Part shown: piece by piece, positions 37,816 through 46,703 of the stretch
Numbering within the stretch: the first letter of the stretch is position 1
Layout: each line of letters begins with the position of its first letter
Origin: Ostreococcus lucimarinus CCE9901
Lineage: Eukaryota > Chlorophyta > Mamiellophyceae > Mamiellales > Bathycoccaceae
Reading direction: 5' to 3'
Assembly (NCBI RefSeq): GCF_000092065.1
Contig: NC_009355.1
Location: 496,001-560,000, forward strand
DNA: 64,000 nt
The notes under the pieces: generated by a model
What the model was told of the DNA's origin: nothing
What the model saw: only the letters and a program-made list of their open reading frames with translations
The model's database searches: none
Made by a program: the position numbers and the translations under genes

Positions 37816-39642
37816 ATGGAGGACGACGCGGAGTGCGAAACGGAATCGACGAACGCGACGAGCGCGAAGGATGCGACGACGTTGGGCGAAGTTGGAGCGG
37901 TGCCGCCGTTACCGTCGGAACCGCGACCGAGGGGAAGAGGAGAGCGGGGCGGGGGCGGGGACGGCGCGCGAAGCGTTCCCGGCTGGCTTCACGCGGCGGA
38001 GGTTGGAGGGAAGATTCAGCGCGAGCGCGGGATGAGGAGCGCGAACAATATCGAGGGATTGCCACTCGATGAATTTACGAGGGATATGACGAGTCTGGGA
38101 CAGTGGGCGCGCGTGGGAAACGGGGGTAAGAGGGCGATGGGTGACGCGCTTCGAGCGACGTCGTTTGCGTCGCTCGAGTCGGCGGTCGTGCGAGAGACCT
38201 GGCCGCGAGGGATGATGGATGCGTACCTCGACGCGCAATTTCTCAGAAGTGTCGAGCAAGGAAAGATGGTGCAATGCTTCACTGAATCTGGAGACGCGGC
38301 GTGGGCGACGTTTCACACGAATTTACTGTCGTACGACGAGTTCCCTCTCTTCGCGATGTTTGGCCGAGAATTTACACGAATCGACAAGTCCCAAGCCGTT
38401 AACGGAGGGAAATGGGAGCTGGTGGGGTTCGTCGATGATGTCACCTTGCGCGACCCATCGCAGCCGTGGAACGCGATCGAGCCAATCTTGCACGTGCCAC
38501 CGCGACCGACGTTTGTGGAGGATCCGTGCGATTGTCTCTGGATCGCCGATGAAACCGGCGACGACGTCGTCCTTGAAATCGACGCGCGTTTTTGGGAATC
38601 TCTCGAGTCAGATGCCGTTGTCGCTCTTCTGAAGGAATTTTCAACGTTGACTGCGCGTCATCACGCCGGGATGAGTGCGATTTCGCGATTGGCGCGCTTG
38701 GTGTCGTACGGCTTCCACGCTCCGGTGCCGAGATTCGCGCGCTTGCAAGGCGCTCGCGGTCCTGGGAAGGTACAAATGCTGCTCCCATTCAAAGCGGATT
38801 CGAAATCCATGCAAACGCGCGCCGCGGTGGTGGTAGATATAATCAAAAGTCGCCGCGGTGGGAGGATGTATCGGGCCGTCGGTGTCGTATCGCTTCGAGA
38901 GGCAGTGTTTACCGCGCGCGTCATCGGACCGCTGACGACGTCCGATTGGTTAAACGCAGACGCCATCGAACGCTCGCCCTCGATTTCGGTTTCGCCTCCG
39001 GAGAGCGAGAACGCCTGGGATGAACGGAAAGACGACTATCCTACTAAAGTCGCGTACGCGACGATGGCGACGAAAGCGCCGGCCCAACCAGCTGACGGAA
39101 TTCAAATTGCGTCTCCAACGCAACCCGTCGGCAAAATCCAAATTCAAAAAACGTCAAAGCCTTCGTCGGCTTCAAACGGAACAACGCCAGCGATGCCGAC
39201 GCGCATGAAAATTGATGACTGGTACAAGGCCACGATCGCCGATGATGGTCCGCCGAAAATTGTGAACCCAAAGGTGAACTTGAAAATGTTGCCGTTTGAA
39301 TTCATGCAAGCTGTTTGCAAAAAGCTTCACCTCGATGATTCGATTCTTCGGTTGTCAGACGCTCCGTCGGAGAGCGAATATCGCTTGACTCAAGCGTTAT
39401 CAACCGAAGCGAGTGGATGGGTGAGATCGATCATGTCTTCCTACGGCATAATCGATCGCGTGTACGTCGGGGTCAGTCGACGGGTGCGGTGTTTCTTCGC
39501 CGTCGTGTCATTTGAGAAGTGGACGGATCTCGAAGTCCGCAACGCGCTGGTTTCAGGCGAGACGATTCAAGTCGCTGGTTTCAGATGTCGAGAGAAGGTG
39601 TACATGCGACTGTCTCTTCAAGACAAGCGTAGTGCATTGTGA
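37816..39642 (+). CDS. DUF3825-like protein
   Basis: 608 aa from ATG 37816 (MEDDAECETES). The core, at about 90-330, has LDAQFLRSVEQGKMVQCFTE, then AWATFHTNLLSYDEFPLFAMF, GKWELVGFVDDVTL and PRPTFVEDPCDCLWIADE. This order (a tail of the input helix, FNTGL-like segment, food-for-strand W-F, then P-x-x-A-x-Y/F-D-P-x-D) resembles DUF3825, a domain of unknown activity seen in bacterial and some eukaryotic proteins. The C-terminal third (480-600) is a separate, unrecognised domain. Assignment by eye only. Confidence 0.6.
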   Translation: MEDDAECETESTNATSAKDATTLGEVGAVPPLPSEPRPRGRGERGGGGDGARSVPGWLHAAEVGGKIQRERGMRSANNIEGLPLDEFTRDMTSLGQWARVGNGGKRAMGDALRATSFASLESAVVRETWPRGMMDAYLDAQFLRSVEQGKMVQCFTESGDAAWATFHTNLLSYDEFPLFAMFGREFTRIDKSQAVNGGKWELVGFVDDVTLRDPSQPWNAIEPILHVPPRPTFVEDPCDCLWIADETGDDVVLEIDARFWESLESDAVVALLKEFSTLTARHHAGMSAISRLARLVSYGFHAPVPRFARLQGARGPGKVQMLLPFKADSKSMQTRAAVVVDIIKSRRGGRMYRAVGVVSLREAVFTARVIGPLTTSDWLNADAIERSPSISVSPPESENAWDERKDDYPTKVAYATMATKAPAQPADGIQIASPTQPVGKIQIQKTSKPSSASNGTTPAMPTRMKIDDWYKATIADDGPPKIVNPKVNLKMLPFEFMQAVCKKLHLDDSILRLSDAPSESEYRLTQALSTEASGWVRSIMSSYGIIDRVYVGVSRRVRCFFAVVSFEKWTDLEVRNALVSGETIQVAGFRCREKVYMRLSLQDKRSAL

Positions 39643-39701
39643 CGTGAACGTGCAATTGTGTCCTTTTTGTTACAAATACCGATGCATTCTTTCAGAATCT
39701 T

Positions 39702-40631
39702 TCACTCCTTCTGAAACCGATCGCGATTTTCGCCGAGTACGAATCGACCAAACATTTTGCGCAACGCCACATCCGGCGTTAAAATCTTGATCGCGATCGT
39801 CTTATTCACCGAATCTGGAGAAACCGTCGCCACTTTCAGTTTATCCACGATCTGCTCCGCCGCTACCTCGGCCGGCTCGGCGAGCGCGTTGACAAACATT
39901 CTTCCTTGACTGCCAAACGCGTCGCGCCCACTCGAAATCAATTCGGTGAAAACCATTCCGGGGCTAATCGTGTGCACGCCGATGGGCACATCCTTGAGCT
40001 CCACCGCCATCGTTTTCGCCAGCTGCGACATCCCAGCCTTGGTGTGCCCATACGCTGCAAACTTACGCGTCGCCGCGCCGTCGCTCCCCGCGCCCTCCAT
40101 GTTGAACACGTGCCCGCGTCCCGTCGTCGCCTTCATCGTCTTTATCGCCTGCCTCGTGCACAACAACGACCCGAGCGAGTTGGTCAAAATAATTTCTTCC
40201 AGCACCTCCGGCGTCGCGTCTTCCAAATTATCGTACGAGTACCCGTTACTCGCGGCGTTATTCACCCACACGTCCACGCCGCCGAAGGCTTCGCAGCACG
40301 CCGCCGCCATCGCCTCGACGCTCTCCGCTCTGCGCACGTCCGCCGCCACGCCCGCGACGCGCGCGTCACCATACTCTCGACGAAGTCCCTCGACCACCTC
40401 GCGCACTTTATCGTCGTCCCGCGACGTCACGAACACCGCGTCCCCGCGCTTGAGAAAGCTCTTCGCCAACTCGTATCCCAAGCCTCGCGTGCTCCCCGTG
40501 ATCAGCACGCGCTGCGCCTCGGACGCGCGCGCGGCGCCGTCGGCGCGAACGATCGCGCGCGCGCGTCCGCGCGGCGCCCGGACGGCCCGCGGCGTCGCGG
40601 CCGACGGGCGACGCGCGAACGCCCGCGTCAT
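39702..40631 (-). CDS. NOL: Chlorophyll b reductase, NYC1/NOL family
   Basis: 309 aa. Residues 1-38 are an Arg/Ala-rich transit peptide. A short-chain dehydrogenase fold follows: TGSTRGLGYELAKSFLKRGD (NAD(P)H site), VDVWVNNAASNGYSY, and catalytic AAYGHTKAGMSQL. The HVFNMEGAGSDG segment and VGVHT-like PIGVHTISPGMVFTELI are hallmarks of NYC1/NOL rather than general SDRs. It converts chlorophyll b to 7-hydroxymethyl chlorophyll a, the first step in light-harvesting complex turnover. Its ATG is 35 bp from that of the divergent TMEM53-like gene. Confidence 0.85.
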   Translation of the reverse strand: MTRAFARRPSAATPRAVRAPRGRARAIVRADGAARASEAQRVLITGSTRGLGYELAKSFLKRGDAVFVTSRDDDKVREVVEGLRREYGDARVAGVAADVRRAESVEAMAAACCEAFGGVDVWVNNAASNGYSYDNLEDATPEVLEEIILTNSLGSLLCTRQAIKTMKATTGRGHVFNMEGAGSDGAATRKFAAYGHTKAGMSQLAKTMAVELKDVPIGVHTISPGMVFTELISSGRDAFGSQGRMFVNALAEPAEVAAEQIVDKLKVATVSPDSVNKTIAIKILTPDVALRKMFGRFVLGENRDRFQKE

Positions 40632-40666
40632 CGTGTGTCGTGCGTCACCGGTGCAGTTCGCGACGC

Positions 40667-41464
40667 ATGGCGTCGACGCGCTTCGCCTTGGACGTTCCCG
40701 CGCGCTGCGCGAGCGCCGGAACGCTCGCGCCCGATGTACCCCTGTGCCTGGTGTTCGGTTGGGTGAACGCGCGCGACGCGCACGTCAAGAAATACACCGA
40801 CGTGTTGACGCGCGAGCTCGAGTGTTGCGCGACGGTTCGAGCGACGATGCCGACCGCGCGCGCGTTCAGCCCGTTCGAGCGGTCGAGGGTGGCGTACGTG
40901 ACGGAGGCGCTGACGTTCGCGCGTCGCGCGTACGGCGGACAGACGCCGAGGAAGGTGTACCTGTTTTGCTTCTCCAACGGTGGATGCTGGGTCCAAGCCA
41001 CGCTCGCGCGAGCGCGCGCCGAGGGAACCATCGCGCGCGAGTTGATGTTTGATTTCGAGGGCGTGATATTTGATTCGTGTCCAGCGTTCATGTCGATGAA
41101 ATCGGGCGGCGACGCGCTGACGGCGGTGATGCGGCAACCGCTCGCGCTCGTCGTGCGATTGACATTCTACGCGCTGGTTTTAGTGCTCGCGACTGTGCAT
41201 CTATGCACGGGGACGTACGATCAAATGTTGACGAGGAAGTTTTGGACGACGATGCTGAACATGCCGAACGAAAAGAAGGAGTTGTATATTTATTCCCTAA
41301 GTGATACGTTGACGGATCCGCAGAAGCTCGAGGCGTTAATCGCTCATCGAGCGAAAAACTCGGCAAACGTCAAGGTGCTCTGTTTCGAGCAGTCGCCGCA
41401 CTGCGCGCATTTGAGAAAGCATCCGGACGAGTACGTCAAGGCGTTGCGCGAATTCATCGTGTAG
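40667..41464 (+). CDS. TMEM53/DUF829-like alpha/beta hydrolase
   Basis: 265 aa from ATG 40667, the first ATG in frame. A beta-strand CLVFGWVNARDAHVKKYTDV precedes the nucleophile-elbow region KVYLFCFSNGGCWVQATL (S-N-G-G), and FEGVIFDSCPA gives a second conserved strand. A hydrophobic segment lies at about 160-185. The end has LYIYSLSDTLTDP and a final VLCFEQSPHCAHLRKHPDEY, where the His would complete a triad. This is the TMEM53 (DUF829) pattern, found at the nuclear envelope in animals; the substrate is unknown. Confidence 0.82.
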   Translation: MASTRFALDVPARCASAGTLAPDVPLCLVFGWVNARDAHVKKYTDVLTRELECCATVRATMPTARAFSPFERSRVAYVTEALTFARRAYGGQTPRKVYLFCFSNGGCWVQATLARARAEGTIARELMFDFEGVIFDSCPAFMSMKSGGDALTAVMRQPLALVVRLTFYALVLVLATVHLCTGTYDQMLTRKFWTTMLNMPNEKKELYIYSLSDTLTDPQKLEALIAHRAKNSANVKVLCFEQSPHCAHLRKHPDEYVKALREFIV

Positions 41465-41506
41465 TCAGTTTTAGCAGCATCTCATTGTATTCTATTCTAT
41501 AGTGGT

Positions 41507-42493
41507 CTATTGATCGTTGCGCTTCTGCTTCTTTTTGGCTAAAAAGGACTCCCATCTGTTGTGATTCAGCTCGGAAAAATCATCTAGACTGGCGATTTCT
41601 TCTAGATACTCGCTCAATCGTAACAGTTCGCGGTCGGTCGCCCGACTCGTGTGCGCGTTTCTGAATGGTCTAATTTTCAGTCCAAGCTGTGGGTTCATGA
41701 TGAAGTTGCGAGACAAATCGTCAAACATGAGGGTTGTTTTAGAGTCATACTCGCACCAATCCTGCGCGAACAAGTACCCGAGTGGCTTGCAATTGAACAC
41801 GCCGTACTTGGCCGTCTCCACGGTAATCATCGCCGACGAATCAATCAAACCAACAATTTTGTAATCATTGTGAGTCAACACTCCAAGCTCGGTCATCTTT
41901 AACTCGATCCACTTCAAAGACGTCGCTGACCAAATGAATATGTCAAAGTTCGCCGCGTACGCTCGCGATAAAAATTCGTGGAGGAAAGGTCGCATAATCT
42001 CGCTCGGATTCTCCGCCGTCGTCCGATGATCAAACAGCGTGTAATCGATATCTAACACCAGACACTTCGCCCCCGGACGTGGGTCGGAAAGTTTCTTCGG
42101 AAACTTGCAATCCCGCACGCGCCGTTCGAGCTTCGCGATGAACTCGGGATTCGCCATCGCCGCCGTCGTCGTCCGCGCATCCAGCTCAAAATCATCCTCG
42201 ACCTCGGGCGCCATCGACGACGCCAACGCCTCCGCCGTGGCGTGCGCTTCGATCTGCGATTCGCGTTTTCCCATCATCATCACCTGCTTCGGGAACTTGC
42301 CGATCTCGGACAGCGCGTCGTCATCCATCGCCGGTTTCGCGCCGATTCGCAGGTTGAGAAGTTTGATGCGCGCCGCGCGCACTTGCGTCGTCGTTTCGAT
42401 CGATCGTTTCAGGTCGGCGACCGTGGCGTCGTCGTCGACGTCGATGTCGAACGTCGGCGGCGTTCCGCCGGACCAGCGCACGGAGACGCGCAT
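41507..42493 (-). CDS. UBLCP1: Ubiquitin-like domain-containing CTD phosphatase 1
   Basis: 328 aa from ATG 42493 (MRVSVRWSGGTPP). The ubiquitin-like domain is residues 1-75 (DATVADLKRSIETTTQV, IKLLNLRIGAKP). The phosphatase domain begins near 130 with the DxDxT motif in LVLDIDYTLFDHRT, followed by MRPFLHEFLSRAYAANFDI, FIWSATSLKWIE and TLMFDDLSRNFIMNP. In animals this enzyme dephosphorylates nuclear proteasomes. Size and order match human UBLCP1 closely. Confidence 0.93.
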   Translation of the reverse strand: MRVSVRWSGGTPPTFDIDVDDDATVADLKRSIETTTQVRAARIKLLNLRIGAKPAMDDDALSEIGKFPKQVMMMGKRESQIEAHATAEALASSMAPEVEDDFELDARTTTAAMANPEFIAKLERRVRDCKFPKKLSDPRPGAKCLVLDIDYTLFDHRTTAENPSEIMRPFLHEFLSRAYAANFDIFIWSATSLKWIELKMTELGVLTHNDYKIVGLIDSSAMITVETAKYGVFNCKPLGYLFAQDWCEYDSKTTLMFDDLSRNFIMNPQLGLKIRPFRNAHTSRATDRELLRLSEYLEEIASLDDFSELNHNRWESFLAKKKQKRNDQ

Positions 42494-42635
42494 CGTCGTC
42501 GGCGGGTTGTGTGGACAGTTGGAGCGGCGCGCGGCACGGCGGAGCGGTCGCGGATTCGAACTACGGTGTCTAGTGATGATTTCAAAGTCGTCAAGGGCTA
42601 CGGAAAATGCACACGCGGCATCTTTGAGCTTTCGC

Positions 42636-43364
42636 TTAAATATCGGCGTCCGCGATCGCGTCTTCGCCGCGGGTTTCCTGTTCTTTGTCGAGCGCGCGAG
42701 CGGCGGCTCGACGAGCGCGCACCTGCTCGGGCGATTCGCCCACCTCACCGCGCTTGCGCGTTCTCTGCGGCCGCTCGGCGACGATAAACTTTTCTCCTTC
42801 GCGTGACCGTTCTTCGTATCCCGCCCACGACGCGAAGTGATGCATGACGATGGACGCCGCGACGGACACGTTGAGAGACGCCGTCCCGGGTCCGTATTGC
42901 GGTATGTACACGAAACCATCGCAAATCGCCTTCTGTGCCTCCGTCATCCCGTGTCCTTCGTTACCCATGATGAACGCCGTGTTCCCCGTGAACGGATGGC
43001 TCTCGATCGCCCGCGCGTCGTCCACTATCTCCACCCCTAAGATTTGCGTGCACCCTCGCTCGCCCTTCAACTTTTCCCTCGCCTCCTCGAGCGAGTCAAA
43101 GTGTTCAAAGTGCACGTGCCCGTCCGCCCCGTGCGAACCGAACGTGTTGAACTGTCTCGACCCGATCAACACGAGCGATTTCACGCCGAACGCGGTGCAG
43201 CACCGCGCCATGGTTCCGATGTTGTGCTTCTTCGCCACGTTGTGCGCGAGAAAGTACATCTCCGCGCGCTCGCTCGCGCGTCGCGTCGTCGCGTCGTCCG
43301 TCGTCATCGCGCCGTTCGTCGTCGTCGCCATCGCGCGCGCGCGCTCGTCTGGGCGGTGATCCAT
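42636..43364 (-). CDS. SpoU/TrmH-family RNA 2'-O-methyltransferase
   Basis: 242 aa. The SPOUT knot motifs are clear: motif 1 HNVAKKHNIGTMARCCTAFG, motif 2 TAFIMGNEGHGMTEAQ, motif 3 IPQYGPGTASLNVSVAASIV. The motif order and short length match tRNA/rRNA Gm-type methyltransferases. The N-terminal 35 residues are Thr/Ala/Arg-rich and the C-terminus is basic. Target RNA and compartment are not determinable. It shares a 116-bp divergent promoter with the coiled-coil gene at 43481. Confidence 0.88.
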   Translation of the reverse strand: MDHRPDERARAMATTTNGAMTTDDATTRRASERAEMYFLAHNVAKKHNIGTMARCCTAFGVKSLVLIGSRQFNTFGSHGADGHVHFEHFDSLEEAREKLKGERGCTQILGVEIVDDARAIESHPFTGNTAFIMGNEGHGMTEAQKAICDGFVYIPQYGPGTASLNVSVAASIVMHHFASWAGYEERSREGEKFIVAERPQRTRKRGEVGESPEQVRARRAAARALDKEQETRGEDAIADADI

Positions 43365-43480
43365 CGGCGCGTCGGCGTGTGCGCGCGGCGCCGCCGACGC
43401 GACACACCTCAGCGAGCGCGGTCGCGACGACGACGACGCGCGACGCGAGCGCGGGTCGAGGGCCCGAGTCGCGGGCGAAA

Positions 43481-44163
43481 ATGCGGTTTCAGTGCTCGAG
43501 CGGCGGGGCGTGCGCGGTCGGCGCGGTGAGGTGCGCGGTCGATGGTCATCGTTCGCGACGATTCGCGTCGTCTTCGTTGACTCGACGGTTGGTGCGAAGC
43601 GATCGATTGACCGACGTCTGAACCGCGTGCGCAGGGAAGCCGAGCGTCAGTGGAACGCCGAGCGGGGAAAATTGCGCAAGGAGATGGAGTGCCACCGCGC
43701 GAGCGCGTTGAAGGCGAAACGAGAGCTCGACATGGTGAAAAGGTTGAGAGACGCGGAGCGGGACGAGTTGCGCGCGACGCGCGCGGCGTTGATGGAGATG
43801 AATCGAGACGCGAAGGGAGATGAAGTGAATCGAGTGAAAGAGATGACAGGATTTGAAAATACGATTCGCCATGAGCGCGCGCGGCGAGAGGCGGCAGAAT
43901 CGGAGAGGGATGAGTTGATGGATTTGCTGCATATGGCGCACGCAAAATTGGAGCACGCCGACGCAAAGATTCGCAGTGTCGATCGCATGATTGCGAACGA
44001 CGTGCGGCGAGTATGCGACGCGATCAATGACGAACGCATGCGTTCTATTGACTGCACTGTTTCCAACGTTGGCACGACGCAAACATTACTCGATCGTTTG
44101 TCAGAGTTGTATGAGTCTCGGTTTGCGAAGTCTCGCGAGGCGTTGCGAGAAATTTCAAGCTGA
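43481..44163 (+). CDS. Short coiled-coil protein, two exons, unknown function
   Basis: Spliced model: exon 1 43481-43530, intron 43531-43634 (104 nt, donor AG|GTGCGC, CTGAAC, CAG), exon 2 43635-44163; 192 aa. Exon 1 encodes MRFQCSSGGACAVGAV, and the split Arg codon joins to EAERQWNAERGKLRKEME. The long exon frame has no ATG near its start, which supports splicing. Residues 18-130 form one continuous charged coiled coil (AKRELDMVKRLRDAERDEL; ERDELMDLLHMAHAKLEHA). The tail ends SREALREISS. No family is recognised. Confidence 0.65.
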
Positions 44164-44248
44164 GCGCACCATCATTGGATAGGATTGTATTTACAAATAT
44201 GCCGCAACACGGTGGTATTATCGATGGTGAGTCACCCAAGTTTAAGTC

Positions 44249-45841
44249 TTAACTCGCGTCATCGGGTAAGCCAATGATTGCTTGTTTCTCCGCCGCCGTC
44301 TTCTTTTTCTGCACTGAAGTGTGCTTCTTTCGAAGTGTTTGCTCATCCATGTGGAAATCCTTCGGCCAAAGCTCCACAACTTCTTTCCACACCGCGCCGG
44401 CGGTTGCCTTGGAGGTTGCAAAGAAGATACGCACGAGCGTGACGAACATGAGCTCGGCGATTTCCTTCGTCCATTCAAATGTGTAGCTCTCAGACGTCGC
44501 CACTCCTGTTTTGATTCGTTCAGACTCGCGAATCGTTTCGCACTGCTTATCGACCAAAGCCTTGATCTTTGCAAACTCCGCAGCTTTGCCATCGACTATC
44601 TTCTTCCTCGCCTCGGGATGCCTCGGGTCGGTCACGTCAAGGTTGGCGGCGCCACGGGAAGCCGTGGCGTTGGAAGATTTTGTCTTTTGCGAGGAAGAGT
44701 TGACAACCGCAGCCGCGTGCTGCGAACGCCTGGGCGTGCTCAAACCATCCTCTTCACCTTCCTCCTCCTCTTCGTCGTCGTCTGTTTCCTTGACATTCAT
44801 CATCGATGGTGGTTTAGGTGGCACCTTCGGGATGACGATGTCGATCCCGAGCGCCTGCAAATCCTTCTCCATCGCGTCCCATTGTTTGCGCATGCGATGA
44901 GTCGAATACGACTTCAGCTCGGGGTACTCGCCACAATCAAGGATCATCTGCCATCTTTTACCGTACGTCGTCACCGCCTTTCGAAGCGTTTTCTTGGTCT
45001 CCTCCGTCCATTCCACCATCTTGGCTGGCGCCGGCTTCTCCTTCTTCGCCGGGGGTTTGTCGTCAGACGTCATCGCCACATGCTTCACGGGAGTTCGCCC
45101 CTCTTCATCGACCTTTTGCAACTCGCCCTTATTGATGAAGAATCCACTATGTTTGGTTTTTAAGCCATCGTCTTCAAAGTACTCATCCAGTTCGTCGTCG
45201 TCGATGAAATCGTCGTCGACGTCGTACCAGTCCACGTCTCTCTTTCTCTTCGCCTGTTTCTTCTTCTTCGCCGGTTTCCCTTTCTTTTCCTCGGACGACT
45301 TCGCCGCAGGAGGCTGTTCAATACGCTGCGTACCGTTGGGCGTCATCGTCGGCTTATCATCCGGGTCCTCCATTTCACTTCCGGAGTCCTCCTCGTCTCC
45401 GCTCTCTCCGAGCTCGTCGTCGTCGCCCTCGCCTTCTTCACCACTCTCACCCTCTTCATCGCCCTCGTCGTCTTCGTCTTCTTCAGAATCCTCCTCTGAC
45501 CCGTCCTCGTCGTCGTCCTCTTCATCATCGCTCGACGCGTTCCCCGGTCCACCTTGATACAGCGCCTCGATTCTTCGAATCACCGCCGCCATGTGTCCGC
45601 CCCCGCCCGCGCCGCCGCTCTCCAACAAAGATTTCGGCGATTTCATCGCCGCCTCGCTCGCCGTCGCCGTCGCCGACTTCTGCTTCGCTTCCTTCTCCGC
45701 CGACGCGCGCGTCTCCCCGCTCTGCTCCCTCAACAGCTTTTTATAATTCACGCACGGCACGTCTTCGCCGTCGACGTCGAGCAGCTGCACCAACCGCCGC
45801 GGCGCCGCCGGGCTCCCCCCCCCTCGTCTCGCCGGCGTCAT
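44249..45841 (-). CDS. UBN: Ubinuclein/HPC2-like HIRA-complex subunit
   Basis: 530 aa. The Hpc2-related domain is at about 205-245: VDWYDVDDDFIDDDELDEYF, then LKTKHSGFFINKGEL. This is the H3.3-binding signature of ubinucleins. Long acidic tracts (about 95-165) precede it. A SANT-like segment VEWTEETKKTLRKAVTTYG lies near 285, followed by a Met/Lys-rich helix and a Ser-rich linker. The C-terminal 130 residues are helical. Ubinuclein/HIRA deposits histone H3.3 independently of replication. It lies divergent from a bromodomain gene across an unusual repeat array. Confidence 0.85.
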   Translation of the reverse strand: MTPARRGGGSPAAPRRLVQLLDVDGEDVPCVNYKKLLREQSGETRASAEKEAKQKSATATASEAAMKSPKSLLESGGAGGGGHMAAVIRRIEALYQGGPGNASSDDEEDDDEDGSEEDSEEDEDDEGDEEGESGEEGEGDDDELGESGDEEDSGSEMEDPDDKPTMTPNGTQRIEQPPAAKSSEEKKGKPAKKKKQAKRKRDVDWYDVDDDFIDDDELDEYFEDDGLKTKHSGFFINKGELQKVDEEGRTPVKHVAMTSDDKPPAKKEKPAPAKMVEWTEETKKTLRKAVTTYGKRWQMILDCGEYPELKSYSTHRMRKQWDAMEKDLQALGIDIVIPKVPPKPPSMMNVKETDDDEEEEEGEEDGLSTPRRSQHAAAVVNSSSQKTKSSNATASRGAANLDVTDPRHPEARKKIVDGKAAEFAKIKALVDKQCETIRESERIKTGVATSESYTFEWTKEIAELMFVTLVRIFFATSKATAGAVWKEVVELWPKDFHMDEQTLRKKHTSVQKKKTAAEKQAIIGLPDDAS

Positions 45842-46031
45842 CCCGCCCGTCCCGGTCGCGCGCGCGTCGTCCCCCTCCTCTTCCCTCGCCTTCCTTCACG
45901 CCGCGCGCGTCCCGCGCCTCGCCTCCGATCCACCCGCGCGCGTCCCGCGCCTCCGCTAAGCGCGCGCCCCGCGCGTTTCAAACGGATGCGCGCACGAATC
46001 GATTCACGCGGAGCGTCCCCGACGCGCCTGG

Positions 46032-46291
46032 CGCGCGCGCGCGTCGTCTCGATCCGTCGCCCGCGTCGTCGCGGTTTGCGGCGTCGCGCGCGCGTCGTCT
46101 CGATCCGTCGCGCGCGTCGGTCGTCGTCGGTCGTCGTCGGATGTCGGACGTCGTCGGATGTCGGATCCGTCGTCGGCCGGCGTCGAGTGGCGTCGCGCGA
46201 TCGACGCGATATCGGCGCGTCGCGCGACCGACGCGATATCGGCGCGACGGCGCGGGACGGGACCGGCGACGCGATATCGGATATCGGCGCG
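46032..46291. repeat. Degenerate short tandem repeats
   Basis: Three families are visible. One is a 22-bp block with gcgtcgtctcgatccgtcgc, seen twice (about 46041-46060 and 46092-46111). The second is tcggatgtcgga twice near 46138-46165. The third is gacgcgatatcggcgcg-type units at 46203, 46231 and 46268, the last with a doubled atatcgg. They grade into the 120-bp array to the right. Confidence 0.8.
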
Positions 46292-46310
46292 GCGCGGCGC
46301 GGTCGCGCGC

Positions 46311-46668
46311 ATGGGTGTACGTGTATCGTAAATACGCCTAAAGCGGCCGTATTCGAACGCATCGATGCGGGATCGCGCGTCCACGATCGATCGCGGTCGC
46401 GTCGCGCGCGCGGGCGCGCATGCATTGATTATGGGTGTACGTGTATCGTAAATACGCGACCGCGGCCGTATTCGAACGCATCGATGCGGGATCGCGGATC
46501 CCGGATAGATCGCGGGCGCGTCGCGCGCGCGGTCGCGCATGCGTCGATTATGGGTTTACGTGTATCGTAAATACGCGACCGCGGCCGTATTCGAACGCAT
46601 CGATGCGCGATCGCGCGTCCACGATGGAGCGCGGGCGCGTCGCGCGCGCGGTCGCGCATGCATCGATT
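46311..46668. repeat. Three-copy tandem repeat, 120/119/119 bp
   Basis: Copies start with atgggtgtac or atgggtttac at 46311, 46431 and 46550. About the first 65 bp are almost invariant (cgtgtatcgtaaatacgc, cggccgtattcgaacgcatc, then gatgcg); the middle varies (tccacgatc, tcccggata, tccacgatg); the ends are catgcattgatt, catgcgtcgatt, catgcatcgatt. The unit holds small palindromes (ttcgaa, atcgat, gcatgc). The 119-bp period between copies 2 and 3 breaks reading frame, so the array is not a protein repeat. It ends 35 bp before the bromodomain ATG. Confidence 0.95.
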
Positions 46669-46703
46669 CGTGCGTTCGCGACGGGGCGATAGAGTCGGAC
46701 GCG

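Larger units (their letters stand above)
45842..46703. promoter_or_regulatory. 862-bp divergent intergenic region with repeats, ubinuclein / bromodomain gene
   Basis: The longest non-genic stretch in the window. It carries degenerate short repeats (46032-46291) and a three-copy 119/120-bp array (46311-46668), and must include both promoters. Long Arg-rich open frames on both strands cross it, but they show no domain, ignore the repeat period, and overlap real genes, so they are not reported as CDS. Confidence 0.6.

Noticed and set aside
45554-46570. Long plus-strand open frame (about 338 codons) opposite ubinuclein and across the repeat array
   Set aside because: Its product is Arg/Ala-rich without any domain, it is antisense to a well-supported gene, and it crosses a tandem array that does not keep its frame.
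46311-46668. The tandem array as a CRISPR
   Set aside because: Units are about 120 bp with diverging middles, only three copies, no short repeat/unique spacer alternation and no cas genes, and the host is eukaryotic.
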